Shown here in pieces: positions 32,035-43,867 of a stretch of DNA of 64,000 bases. A model generated the notes under the pieces. The model searched no databases. It was not told the origin of the DNA and saw only the letters and a list, made by a program, of their open reading frames with translations. The translations under genes were made by a program, and so were the position numbers. The first letter of the stretch is position 1. The number at the start of each line of letters is the position of its first letter. The DNA is from Serpula lacrymans var. lacrymans S7.9 (taxonomy: Eukaryota; Basidiomycota; Agaricomycetes; Boletales; Serpulaceae). The stretch covers positions 124,001 through 188,000 of the forward strand of contig NW_006763292.1 in NCBI RefSeq assembly GCF_000218685.1, read 5' to 3'.

Positions 32035-32070
32035 CCAATACCCTAAACACCTCTAAGGACCAAGGTATTG

Positions 32071-32157
32071 AGGGCTCTTAGCCCCATCCTTTTGGTGAAA
32101 ATGATCAAGCTAAGAGCCCCCCCCAAAGTGGTCGCCTGAAGTGCAAAATTTGATAAA
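32071..32157. repeat. Dispersed repeat with internal inverted repeat, copy 2
   Basis: Homologous to 6761-6840. GGGCTCTTAGC and GCTAAGAGCCC form an 11-bp inverted repeat about 25 bp apart. Confidence 0.65.
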
Positions 32158-32870
32158 CTCCCACCATAGGTGTCTTGTTGTATAATGCACAATGTACATT
32201 ATCCACCTTATAGAATCCTCGTGGCCTGCTATTCCAGTAGCTATCTTATAATGCTGGTGCACACAACCTGTCATCATCGGAGTGGATTATGGTGAGAAGC
32301 AATGAACAATTTCATCTTGATTTCTTCATCTGACAACATGGAACTACATAGCACCACACGTCCCTGGTATGGCTTTCTTGCGTTTGCTGATGATGGCCGG
32401 CTACTTCCTGTCATCCTGTCATTGCTTATGATGTCCTATCTAGATGTTTGGCCAGGTCACAATGGTGGTTCATGTAGAATTACCATTCATGTTTGAACAT
32501 TCTTGCAACTGTGGCTAGTCTGATATATGTGGGTCATTGATGTGCGGAGATTATAATAAAGAGAAACTTGACAGGTATCTGTAGTAGTTTTGCTAGTGAT
32601 CCAACCTTACAGCACTTTCAGTGAGTCTAGCAGAATAACAGACAATATATAACACGATGAATAGCTGTACAGGTTGTATATAGTACTGAAATGATGATGT
32701 GATACATTGGTCAATATTGTGCTCAGGGTGCTTCTTGTCTGCATTGCAAGGCTGCCCTCTTTTCCTTGATCTTAGCCAATGCACTATCCTTCGACGGTAG
32801 GCGATGGGCAGAGTAATGATTCGGAAAAATTTGGCTAAGAGCAGAAGAAACCAATGATCAGCACATAGTA
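32158..32870. other. Intergenic sequence, nothing recognised
   Basis: A short plus-strand frame at 32302-32496 has no motif. Confidence 0.3.
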
Positions 32871-32879
32871 GCTTGAGGA

Positions 32880-34222
32880 CTCAGAATTTTGGCGTACCAA
32901 TTCCACCACACAAGTAGACTATTCACTTCATCCCTTTCTTCTGGCTCATTCAACAGGTTTAGCACTGTGCTATAGAATCTCTCTGAATCTGTAACAGTAT
33001 CTGTGTGAGAAAATACCGGAGATAAGCTCAACGCAAAACAAACCTGGTGTAGTGAGCGGCTCAGTTGAATAAATAATACACATAACATCAAGGCCATTAG
33101 ATATACCTGAGTTGAGATGTATTGATGCCAGTGTCACTTTTGTCATACCGTGGATGCGTGCATTTCCAGAATGTGTTCTCAATTAACGGAGCTTGGAGAT
33201 GTGAAGATATGTTTATAAGCCTGTCAGCAAGTTATATAAACCCAAGCAACAAGATGTGGGACGTCATACCAAAACAAGAATTAGATTCCAAAATAACCCC
33301 TGCCAAGGATCTTCTGGATCATATCTATGGCCCTGATACAAAAATATCAGCTATAGATCCCCCAAAACCAGCATTTCACCATTCCTCAGCTTGGCTTTGA
33401 TCCTATAATAGTGATTCAACTGTGGTGATTCTAGTTGTGTTGGAAGAAACTTACTCGGTGTTTTTCCAATCCAAGCCAGCAGGACAAAGTAGTGCGCTCG
33501 TTTTCTTGTGATTGAAACCATAATTGGTCTTCATATTCCGTGCCAGAGGTGGATGGAGGCACTTGCCTTTGTGTGTTATCCAGTCTAGAACAACACCTTT
33601 TAAGCCCTTTATATCATTGGATCTAGCACTAGAAGCACCCTTCTGGATCTAAATAGAGAATGAGAACATATGGGCGACATGGATAATAGACAAGGGCCAA
33701 CCAGTTCTGCAATGGCTACAGTTTCCTCTGCATTGCCCTCCATCAAGTGTTCTTCTAATCCAGGGACCATGCGGAAAAATGATTGGAATATGCAAAATTC
33801 CTGCTTTTCCCTAAAGGTGAGAGGGAGTGAGTGCCATAGTCCTTTCACCCTAATTAATTAAAGACTCACTCAAATATAAGGTCTTCTTCATGGACATCAG
33901 CTAGTTCCCCGAGCCAAACTACTCCGTTCATGATTAATGCTTGGACATTGCATAGTGCATGGACAGTTTGTCCAAAATGGTGTCCATGATGGACTAATGG
34001 ATCTGCATGGCACCTGTAATCAGAGTTCCTTGTGTCAGAGCCTGTCTCATTAGTAATTGACTGATGGTAAATAGACTCACACTTTTTTTCTGGGGCCCAG
34101 ACAGAGAGTGTTCTCTTGCAGGCGTTTACCAGTGGAACTCGAAGTTCGGACGTCATCTTGGCAGTTGGATGATTCAGATGTGTCATGATTCCCTGACTGC
34201 AACATTTGGAAGGCGGGTGCAC
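32880..34222 (-). pseudogene. DUF6698-like gene relic, multi-exon
   Basis: Reading the minus strand: DPLVHHGHHFGQTVHALCNV (about 34010-33950) and LGELADVHEEDLIFE, then FFRMVPGLEEHLMEG (33790), IQKGASSARSNDIKGLKGVV and LHPPLARNMKTNYGFNHKKT (33655-33530), a GTAAGT donor after DWKNTE, then LRNGEMLVLGDL-stop-LIFLYQGH and YDPEDPWQGLF (about 33390-33270), AYKHIFTSPSS, ARIHGMTKVTLASI (about 33150), and RFYSTVLNLLNEPEERDEVN with LLVWWN (32970-32890). This block order matches a repeated Agaricomycete family that I recall as DUF6698; the accession name is less certain than the homology. TAG at 33351 fits TGG to TAG. The function of the family is unknown. Confidence 0.65.
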
Positions 34223-35399
34223 CTATGTGAAGTTGAGAGCAACTTCTGGAGAGAACTTTTCAAGTTGGGGATACCTAGTATCAATTAAGGGCTTATTATG
34301 TATTTGAGTACTGTGATGGATCCGAGTTTGAGTTTGTGGCTGGAGCGTAAAACACGAATATTTCAGTCTAATGTGATTGTAGCAGTAGTAGTAGATTATT
34401 GTAATGATTACATTGAATGTGAGCAGATGTACCTTACCAAGAGAACCTTAAGCTCCTGCTACCGGGCTACAAAAAGTAATAATAAAAAACACACCATAAA
34501 GTTTAGCAGCTGATGAGCGGTCAAAAAGCCTAAGCCTGAAGACATGCTGATACACTTACTGCAATTGCAGCAGTAAAACCAACACTTTGAGTTGGAGGAG
34601 GTCCAAATGGAGAGGGGGCCACACTGAAACATATGGTACTCAATTATTACAATAATGATTGATGAATTGTTGCTGTCATGAATATCAAAATTTCAGGATA
34701 TACAAAAGTTTCAGAACACAAAAAGCAAAAAATCATAAAATTATACAAAATAGTGGAATTACTGCAGCTCACGTGCTGATTTTTCAGCTTTATTGGACAG
34801 TCTTCTCCACCATATTGAAATAATGGAGCAACTAGAGGCTATGGATTCCAAGAGCAGAGCGGATCATTGAGGATCACTATTTGCTTCTGAACACCCTCTA
34901 CTCTCCAGCTCTACGGCGACAACGGTATTATAGACATGATATTGAGTTGTAAATCCAGAACTGTTATAAGGCTTTCAGAAGGATGATTATAAAAGCAACC
35001 AGATTAAGATATGTTACTTACAGTCGAGTCAAACACTGGTCACATTCCTCTTAACACTCTTAACCATCTAAGTCCGGTTCCATCATGCCTAAAGCTACAC
35101 GAAAATGTTGCATTATGGCCAAAAGTAATCATAGTGTAAAATATACTGGTTTTTACACTGCTATCGAGCCATCTCACAACAGCACTGAAAGTAAGGCACA
35201 AAAGAAGTTTACGACCATCACCTACTAAGTAATGGATCCTAAACAGCACACTCCCATGGTGATGTCAGAAGAGACTCAACTCCTGAGGCTGGGACATCTG
35301 GGATCCTTGAAGTATCAACAAATGGAAAGAAGAGAGAAAACTCATGTTTTCATGCTAAAAAGAAAGATCATGGTAAGCACTCATATATTCAACAACATC
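34223..35399. other. Unrecognised sequence between relics
   Basis: Several short frames lack motifs. The 3' part may hold decayed upstream exons of the plus-strand relic at 35400. Confidence 0.3.
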
Positions 35400-35703
35400 C
35401 AACTCGAAGCTTACCCACCTCCCTGGTAGTTCGTGACTGCCTAGACCCTCCTACCGTCCCAACCAGATCACCCACAGTCCCACCCACAGAACTTAACGTG
35501 TTGGTCCAGATGGACTTGTGGTCAAAACCTGGCATAAACTTGGCAGAGTTCAAAAGGCTGTTTGCGAGTTGTACGTGTGGGGACTCATCATGGCACAAAG
35601 GACATTCACGTTGCACAAATGCACACAATATGTGACTGCAGGAGAGGGGAGACAGGAAATCATCAACTTAACGAATACCACAGACTCAGATACTGAGGAA
35701 TAG
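35400..35703 (+). pseudogene. C-terminal relic of an unnamed Agaricomycete gene family
   Basis: Blocks NVLVQMDLWSKPGINLAEFK and RLFASCTCG followed, after a one-base shift near 35577, by GLIMAQRTFTLHKCTQYV and an acidic end EIINLTNTTDSDTEE. The spacing C-X-C then H-X-C suggests a small metal-binding unit. I have seen this combination in repeated mushroom genes but know no function. Confidence 0.45.
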
Positions 35704-36444
35704 GAGGCTGGGTGAGATGCTCGAGTAAAATGTGGAATACATGTGTGACATGTAATTTTGATTTATGTGCTGTGAAATGTCAATGCATCATTATATAAGG
35801 GAATCCTTATCTGCAACCAACCACCACTGACTGTGCTCAAAAATTTGTGGTCCCAATTCATGAGGGCTTGAACCTTGATATTAGGAAGTGAGGACGAGAG
35901 AACATCTAACAACTTGAAGAGCATGGGGTGACAACAGGAACAGCTCGTTCAAACTTCAGTCAGATATTAGAATAAGTCCCAACGCAAAATTAGACTTACT
36001 AGGAGGAAGCAAAGGTAGTAGAATTTGCAAGGGTTGAGCGTTGATATGACGTGTCCGAGTCAGAGTCTGGAACTTATGCAAAAACAAGGCCCCACATTGG
36101 CGCCCCATCTGTCATGATGAGGAAACTTATTAAATCTAGCTGCCATCATTGAGCGCTCTAACCCAGGTTGACTCAGATCATAACCAGCTTGAACAGGTGT
36201 GCGTAGTATAACTTTGCTCGTCTTCTATGTTTATGGTCAAGTCTTTCCATATCAGGGGGAACCTTGGGAATGTATCATTAATTCCTATGATTATTGACGT
36301 CGGACTCTGAACGTGAGGATCATTATGATAGTGGCCATGGCGTAGTGCTCTAAGTCTGGATAATAACGATTCAAATTTGCAAGGTTTTATTAAATTTCAG
36401 TCATCTGCACTTTCAAGTTCAAGCGTGAATTAAACGTAACATTA
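35704..36444. other. Intergenic sequence, nothing recognised
   Basis: No motif-bearing frame on either strand. Confidence 0.3.
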
Positions 36445-36639
36445 CTAACATTTGGTTACCATGATAATGATAGTACAGAAAGTGCAGCTTGAATTGTAAC
36501 TGGTACAGATAACTGAGACTGGGGATAAACTCAAAATGTCAATTGTAATGATAGCTGAAAATAATGCATATGAATGAATGCTGATATATAAAAAAAGACG
36601 ACAGCACCGTTTTATGATGTCTGTATTATCATTACAACA

Positions 36640-37727
36640 ACAGGTGTGACTGAAACAAAGACAACTCACATGTCCAGGTCCACCATGTCTGTTGTGGTGA
36701 CTATCTGGTGCAGAAGAAGACACAGCAGCCAGCTGGTCATGGACCGTGTCCATGTCAAACTCTTCTACGTGACAAAAGCTAGAAGGGTAATGAACCAACT
36801 CAATGGAAGACCGTACAGGCGTCACAGGGACATCAGAAAGGCTATGATCACCCATTCATTAGTGCTACACCCAGCTTGAGTGAACTAAACTAAATACCCA
36901 TAATTTAGCCAAAACTAACATCAAGTTGTCTGTATGAGTAAGAAATGTGCAATTAATTAGCAACCAGAGAAAGCAAAGAAGGAAAACACTTGCTGTTTAC
37001 AATGCTAACATTTGCATTAAGCTTCATCATGAACATTTCCATGGTGTGCATCTTGTTCATAGTTGTAAGCTCATTGGTTATGCTCCTCAAGCACAGGACA
37101 TGAATTCTGTCAACGGAGCCCTTGATTGCACCCAAAGTATCCTTGATGCTATGAAGATCCTCTTTCGTATTGCCCATACCCTGGCCCAAGTTTGCAACAT
37201 TGTCTCTGATGATACGGACATTATCTTTTGTAGTCGCCAATTTTTCTCTATGCAATCGGTCAAAATGGTTGCATTCTTCTGTTTTACATGCCTAATTACC
37301 AAGTTGCTGGTCAACCAAACCGAAGTGTTGTGTGATACCATTGAACTAAGAGTCAAGATAGTCATCCACGTCGTTGAGTCTGGTGAAAAGAAAAAATCAG
37401 CCCATTAGATAAAACAACTTGACATGTAACTTACTTTGTTTTCATATCAGCATAGTCGAGATGTACATTTGCAAGCACCTCAGCAACACTAGTAACTTTT
37501 TCTCCATGACTGTCAGGAGCTCGAGTGTGAAATCTGGTGGCAGGAGGTTGGGTGGACATAGCAAATAATGATGTACAGATGAGTATTCTAGCGATGAGTA
37601 GAAATACAGAGCTTGGTTGGATATTTGGGGAATATAGTAGCGGGTACAATATTGGAAATCCAGGTTTACTATCTGATGTTTTTAATGGTCCATGAACAAA
37701 GTAGACCATTCTGGGACGAGAATGCAC
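36640..37727 (-). pseudogene. Coiled-coil protein relic, at least three exons
   Basis: The first exon contains SHGEKVTSVAEVLANVHLDY and ends ADMKTK with a GTAAGT donor near 37434. After an intron ending TTTCACCAG the frame continues LNDVDDYLDS-stop-FNGITQHFG, LVDQQLGN-stop-ACKTEEC, then REKLATTKDNVRIIRDNVAN and LGQGMGNTKEDLHSIKDTLG, a clear heptad-rich coiled coil. A further exon about 36860-36650 holds SSIELVHYPSSFCHVEEFDM. Both stops (TAG at 37346 and 37292) are CAG codons changed by one C-to-T step. No family name comes to mind. Confidence 0.5.
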
Positions 37728-38246
37728 TAATCACAGCTCTCGCCCCCAGTCAACACTGATTTAGCAACTGGTTAGTATGTTGTGGCTCTTGCAAGTTTGG
37801 ACTTGGGGCTGGTGTTCCTACCGTATACCCTGCATTTCCGCTTTTCTTGGATTATCCTCTTTTTTTCCCACCTTCCTTGGGGTTAAATTGCTCAACTTCT
37901 GGTCCACACTCGTCAACAGATCAACCAAAGTGGAGTGTCAACAGCGCATCCCACGAGTCTCCAAGTTCATGGAGCTTTCTGCAGTGTAAGTGACGGTGTG
38001 AACAGCCAAGGACAACATCATAGCCTTTAAATGTTATGTTTTAGCGTCCACAAGCAACGATACTACCTCGGCGTTGGCACAGTCTTTTTTAATGTTGATG
38101 AAAGTTCAAGTTGGCATCAATACCATTTTAAAGGTACAGAAACACAAGATAATGTACATGTCCTTGACGCTAGCGTTAATGCTAAGTTACTATGGAACAA
38201 TTGAATATGCGGAGAACTTTTCATATACAAAGTCGTTGTAAAAGAG

Positions 38247-38723
38247 TCAGGCAAAGATAGGCCTGGAACAAAACACATGCATCATATAATAAGGTGGCGG
38301 AATATGATTCCTTGACCCAGGTGCTCCATGTCTCCAATGATATACTAATTGTTGAAGGTTTAATATCTCTGTGTCAGCCTGGTGGCATTGCTGAATGGTT
38401 GCCGCAAGATCTCCCTCGCACACTCGCAATAATGTCCGGTATTCCCTGCATTGTTGCTCAATGGCCATTCTCTCTGCAAAGCACTTGTCCAGTGATGCCC
38501 ACGCAAAAGCAAGCAAGCGGATGGCATCTGACTCTAAAAAGTCTCTCTCCCGTAAGTTCTGAAATGAAACTTGAAATGAGTATAAGATAGAGCGAGGTAG
38601 TTTTGATAATGTACCTGAAAGGCTATATATTCTTTCGCGGTAGCAGCTGGAGTTGAGGAATGACCTGCTGGCAAATATGCATTGTCCAAGCTGTTGCCAG
38701 AAAAACAACAGAGATAGGCTCAT
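38247..38723 (-). pseudogene. Short coiled-coil relic, unrecognised
   Basis: The open frame includes ERDFLESDAIRLLAFAWASL and DKCFAERMAIEQQCREYRTL, followed by a Gln/Leu-rich helix ending at LVYHWRHG. The first 40 or so codons look intronic (a 3' splice site may lie near 38560). It may belong with the coiled-coil relic at 36.6-37.7 kb. Confidence 0.35.
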
Positions 38724-39933
38724 TCTGGGTGGTAGGGACAGGGGTATTAAGCCTGTTACTGCTTGTACTCGAGGGGGATAATCTAACAGTTGCCATTATG
38801 CAAAATGTGAGGTCAAATGTCTGTCTGGCAAAAATTATCAGTGTAGTAGCTATAAGAGGTTGGTTTACTGATAAACAGACTCACTCTTACAAAATAAATG
38901 AGAATGAAAACAAAAGGGCCTTTTCTCTGTAGTATACAGGTGTAGTTGTGTTGTAGACAGTGATGGAAATGCTCTGGTAGTACTAGCCTAACAACAGTGA
39001 ATAGAGTGGGTTTGAAGAAAGCATCTGAGTCGGAGACTGAGCATTCACTCCAAAATGACTTCAGGGTACCCTACACCTAGTATAGCATTCAGATGCAGCT
39101 GACTGATTACCACCCTGTCTTTACAAAAGAGGGCACTCGTCATAATACTATTGTAGTAGCGTTGTGAGCTTCACAAACTTATCAGCTCCACACTATTAGG
39201 TCAGAATTTTGGAATAAAGGGAAATATTGTATTTTTCTAACTGAGTATGCAAGCCACTGTCGTCATTACCATGATCATGCTTTTGAATTGTTGATGTTAA
39301 CTGTCCATGTGCAAACTTGAACTGTAGGCAGTGGTACAAGATTCCCCCTTGAGTTACAGTAGGGGCCAGGCGCTTCAGGAGTTCAAAGAAACTTTGCATG
39401 TAGTGATTATCTACAATGTCAACCGGTTCATGAGCTTCAGTTAAAAAGAGAAATGGAAGACTGAGACTATCTTTACAAAATTACGGCAATTATCAGTGCA
39501 GAATGGGCGGTGGAGATTGTGGTGCTGGAATATGGCTGTGGAGTGATCTTCCTTGACGGTGAGCCAGAGTCTGACAGTATAGTTTCTCAATGGAACACCC
39601 TATGATTATCTGAAAAGGGACTACAAACATTATGGAATATGATATTATTTACTGAGTTGTTATTGTACCAATTTTCTCCCCAAGTTGGAAGTCGGGGTGG
39701 GTATTTTGCATGCCTCAGATCAATTTCCAAAAATAAAGAGCTGAGATGGGTTCAACACTGTAAAAGTCCAACATTTGAATTCGGGAATACAAGTGAAATA
39801 GTAACATGAGGAGAAAATGAGAAGACAAAGTTCAAACAAAAGAAGCACGAACTACTATTACGCAAATAAAATAGAATATGTAGGAGTGGGATCAAGCTGA
39901 TGACACCACAAGCTATTGTTTTATTAGTTGTGT

Positions 39934-40554
39934 TTAAACTGTTGGGCAAAAGAAATACCGTGTAGCCATTGATGGAAGAAAATCTTCAAACAATCTGTGG
40001 CAAAAACACTCATTTTGCAGCTTTGCATTTAATTTCTCAGTCAACAGCGTGATAGTGGTCTGAATTTCTTGGTCAATATCCTCGTCTGTGCCTCCCGAGT
40101 GTCCTATGTTGGACTTCATTTGTAATACATATTTGGCCTGAAACAATAATAGGAACATACAGAAGTACAGCCAAATACAGTTACATACATTAGCAGCAAC
40201 AGCAATGATTGAGCTTGGGTTTAAAACACTGCCTATGAATGAATTGTAAGAATGAGTACAGCCTGGTAATGCTTTTTGAGGGCGGCCCCTTCCAGTATAT
40301 GTGGTGAGTTTGACTAAAATGAGTACCAAGTCTGGCGACTGGAATAGTTCATCCTGGGCATAATTGAGAGACAATTGGTGTTTGGATAGCTGAGAGCGCA
40401 CCCCGACAACAAGAAAGTTGTCATCTTTTGGTTTGGCTCGAGCTCTTTCCTGTATTTTGTGGGGGAGAGGGGCACAATTGTCAATAAATGCTAGATATCC
40501 GAAGGGCTTATTCATATCGGACTTGACAATACGGGTTTGGTTACTTGGTTCCAT
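39934..40554 (-). pseudogene. Unrecognised two-exon frame
   Basis: The frame carries MNKPFGYLAFIDNCAPLPHK and GRGRPQKALPG, then an intron with a GTATGT donor and TTTCAG acceptor (about 40193-40141), then AKYVLQMKSNIGHSGGTDED and NECFCHRLFEDFLPSMATRY. There is no stop through the whole track, including the intron. No function can be given. Confidence 0.4.
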
Positions 40555-41449
40555 GATCTTTTGGATTTGTTCTCATACAAATTTGCGAGAATGAACCATG
40601 GTCGAATCTTGAGAAAGCTAGTAAATTCGCTGTCAGTCACCATAGACATAGTTCCATGAGTGCAATACAGACCTTGGTCAAGTGAAACTTTTTCATGCAA
40701 TAATCTATTGTTGATTAGTGTAGTAAGCCGTAGAAGCCATTACAATACACACATTTTTCAGACTCAAGACCTACTTGGTTGTAATGAGAAGAGATAGTTT
40801 ACTTGTACTACAAAAGATGAACACCTACCAGACCCAACGAGAGTTTTAGCCGCAAGATTAAAGGCATCATGGGCAATGATAACACCTGACACTCCTGAGG
40901 CTAGGAAATCTTCATACAAAATAATCAAAGGATGGTGATGGTAGGCGTAATTAAGAATAATCCTAGATATACCATCAGGCATCTCCATCAGAAATCTCTA
41001 CCATTGTCATCCCTATTATAAGCAGCTGATGCATGGGGATCTGCAGTCTAGGCCAGGAAGTTTGGATTAATAACAGAACTGTAGCACAATGTGGTAGACT
41101 TATTCACTAATAAACCAGATACTGTAGCCCAAGAGTTCTCAAACATGGTATGTGCAGAAGTTCGTTGGCATTGATCCATAACACTATCAGAGCTGGATAG
41201 TGCATCCGACATCCACATAGTGTTAGGTGGGGCACTGTCCATCCCAAAACAGGATAACAAGTGATCTTTATTTAGAACATTGGAAAGGCCATTAGAGAAA
41301 GAATCAGATATACAGTGATCAAGAGCCAAGCACACAGCTGTGTTCGATGGAGCTAAGTCAGAAGAAAATTCCGATAATGTTGGAGTGCAGGTGGCTGAAT
41401 AAAAAGTTAGACAAGGTTTCCATCCAAGTCGTCACGCCAGAGATAGCAA

Positions 41450-42600
41450 TTACATACAGTTATCAGACAACAAAAGATAACCCCCAATAGCGGGCCCAGC
41501 CCAAGGTATGTCAGGTAACAGCAAAGACGCAAACACAGCACCACTTGTATAATCGGGATCCATTTTATGAAAGCCCATGTCACTGTCTTCGTTTTGATAG
41601 TCCATTAAGGATGGTACTTGGGGAGGCCGCAGAATATTCCTGGGCTCAGAATCACATGTTGGTGGAAAGAAGTTGCAGGTGCGGAGGCATGGTTGTGAAT
41701 TAAACAGCTCCCTGTGCATCTGAGGTGTGCATTGGCTCTCGGGAAAGTATGATGCACTACCAGTGTTTGAAAAGTCGCAGGGACCTGGTTGAGATCGAGA
41801 AGCTGGTTGTGAATGGATTGAATCAAGCGGCTGATCCCAAAAGATGGTATCTGAGTTGTTGGTTGCCTGATGAATGTTGTGATGACTTTGGTGCAAATAA
41901 GGTCATTGTGGATAATCAAATCTTCCGGGGAAAAATGATTCTAAGATCCAGCATGCGAGCAGCATTGTGATCAAAGCCGTTATAGTAATCTCGCTGATTG
42001 AAGCACTTGTGTTGCTGGCTCAATATTTGGCTTTGACCACAGGAGGTTGGCACTGGTGGTACTAAGTGCGAGTCCAATTGCTGATCATTCTGTGAGCTTG
42101 AATGTGGTGTTCTCAGTGGCCATAGCTTTGCACCTGAGAGCTCAGGTGGCCTCGGACCCGAGATTATAGCCTGATATTGCGACCACTGGTACGGTAAACC
42201 AGTGGAGTCCAAGTTGCTTATGTAGAATGGACTGCCTTGTCAGGCTATTCCAAGTGCCTGGGTTAAACTTTCCGAGTCAAGATCCACTGGCACCAGCTGG
42301 GAGTTTGACTTTGAACCATCATCTCCAATAGATGTGCTTTTGACAGTAGCAGCCTGTGAGTGAGTGGGCCATTCAGTACATTGAGACCCTAAACTATCAA
42401 GTCTACCACTTACACAGACGCTGGGGGATCGTGAACGAGGAATGGAAACAGGATCTGGTTCCAAGTTGTTTGCTGGGGCAATTCAAGTCAACTTGTGATG
42501 TAAAATCCTTATGACATTGTTGAAGTGGGACAGTACCTGTAAATATTGGGAAATGCTGCAAAGAAACAGCTGGCGAGTATCCTGACAATAAGGTTGCATA
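41450..42600 (-). pseudogene. Ser/Pro/Gln-rich frames, unrecognised
   Basis: Minus-strand blocks at 42588-42240, 42212-41916 and 41919-41450 share a low-complexity composition rich in Ser, Gln, Pro and His (for example SQNDQQLDSHLVPPVPTSCG). They overlap in different frames, suggesting indels in one former gene. Composition resembles the disordered part of a regulatory protein; that is only a guess. Confidence 0.3.
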
Positions 42601-43648
42601 CTTGGAACAACTGGCAGGAGGTTGTGTTAACTCGGATGTGTGGAATCAGCCATCATGATCATCATGATCATGGTTACCGTTGGCACAGTGTATCAACGGA
42701 TCATCCCGGCAGTCAGTGAGCAGAAACTGTGACTCAGACAATGCCAGTGGCCACCATGACTGGTAGTGATTGTTGCGCTCGTTAGGCTCATTGCTACTAG
42801 TATGGATCATAATTGCAGGGGGTCACGGTGTTACAACAATAGTATAAGAACTATGCCCTTGGCATTACCGCCGTCAGAGAGCATTTAAAGCTCCAAAAGT
42901 GATTGCATAACCGTGACTGTATTGGTGAGGTAAACTTGAACTTATATGAAGTTTCTTGAATCCTTCTTTACTCGGAAATAGATGCTTTTGCCTAGTATAT
43001 GTAGTACTGAAACTGGAGTTGGAGCTAGACTTGTGATATGATGTTCGGGGGACAGCCATTGAGCAAGAAAATTTATATTTATTTCCCTTCAAGTTGCTGT
43101 TAGTGCCATGATATGATGAAACCAGGATGACAACTCTGGTCTACTGCAAATCAGAGAGCAGACTCGCCAGACACGCTTCACCCCATCCACAAGAAAGGGC
43201 ATTTCCTAATATAGGATATACAATCATGTCTGCAGCCCTGGCGGGCCACAGCTTTTGGTATCAGTACTACTACTAGTAGCTTTGTAGTTCGCTGCACTAA
43301 GTTGTAGGATATGGAAATATATATATATATATTATCAGTTAAAAGGACATATTTATTTTTCCATGACATACAAGGAGAAACACTAAATATTTGTATATTT
43401 TGTGTTTTGGTGGGGAAGGTTTTGGTTTTTGTCAGAATGGTCACATGATGCTGAATCATCAAAAACACATGGATCAAAATTTGGAGAAAACTTCAGAGGA
43501 GAGAAGGGAGGTTATTCAAAAGACACCGTGTGACAGACCTTTGGAGTGTGCCATAGCTAGGACTCAAAAAAGAGGATGATTTTGGAAAAAGAAGACCTAA
43601 TCAAAAACTCACTAGAGAGATGGGAGGGTAGAAAAAATTCTTGGAGGA
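42601..43648. other. Intergenic sequence with a short TA microsatellite
   Basis: A run of TA repeats lies near 43318-43332, and ATCATG units near 42650-42675. No gene recognised. Confidence 0.4.
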
Positions 43649-43867
43649 TCACAAAACAAAGGGAGAGGTGAGGGAAAAAGGGGGAGAAAACTGAAGAGAT
43701 ATAAAGCTAAATTCTTTGCTTTCTATATGAGAATCATTGAGGATGTGCTTCTCTGCAATGTTGGCTTGAGGATTGTCAAGTTCCACATGCAGCTCACAAA
43801 GCCTCCACTCATAGGTTGTGACGTTTGCAGGCTCACGAGCTTGGTTGAGTTGCCACCGTGACAACAT
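43649..43867 (-). other. Short open frame, unrecognised
   Basis: The first 48 codons (WQLNQAREPANVTTYEWRLC and on) look coding in composition, but no family or start context supports it. Confidence 0.25.
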
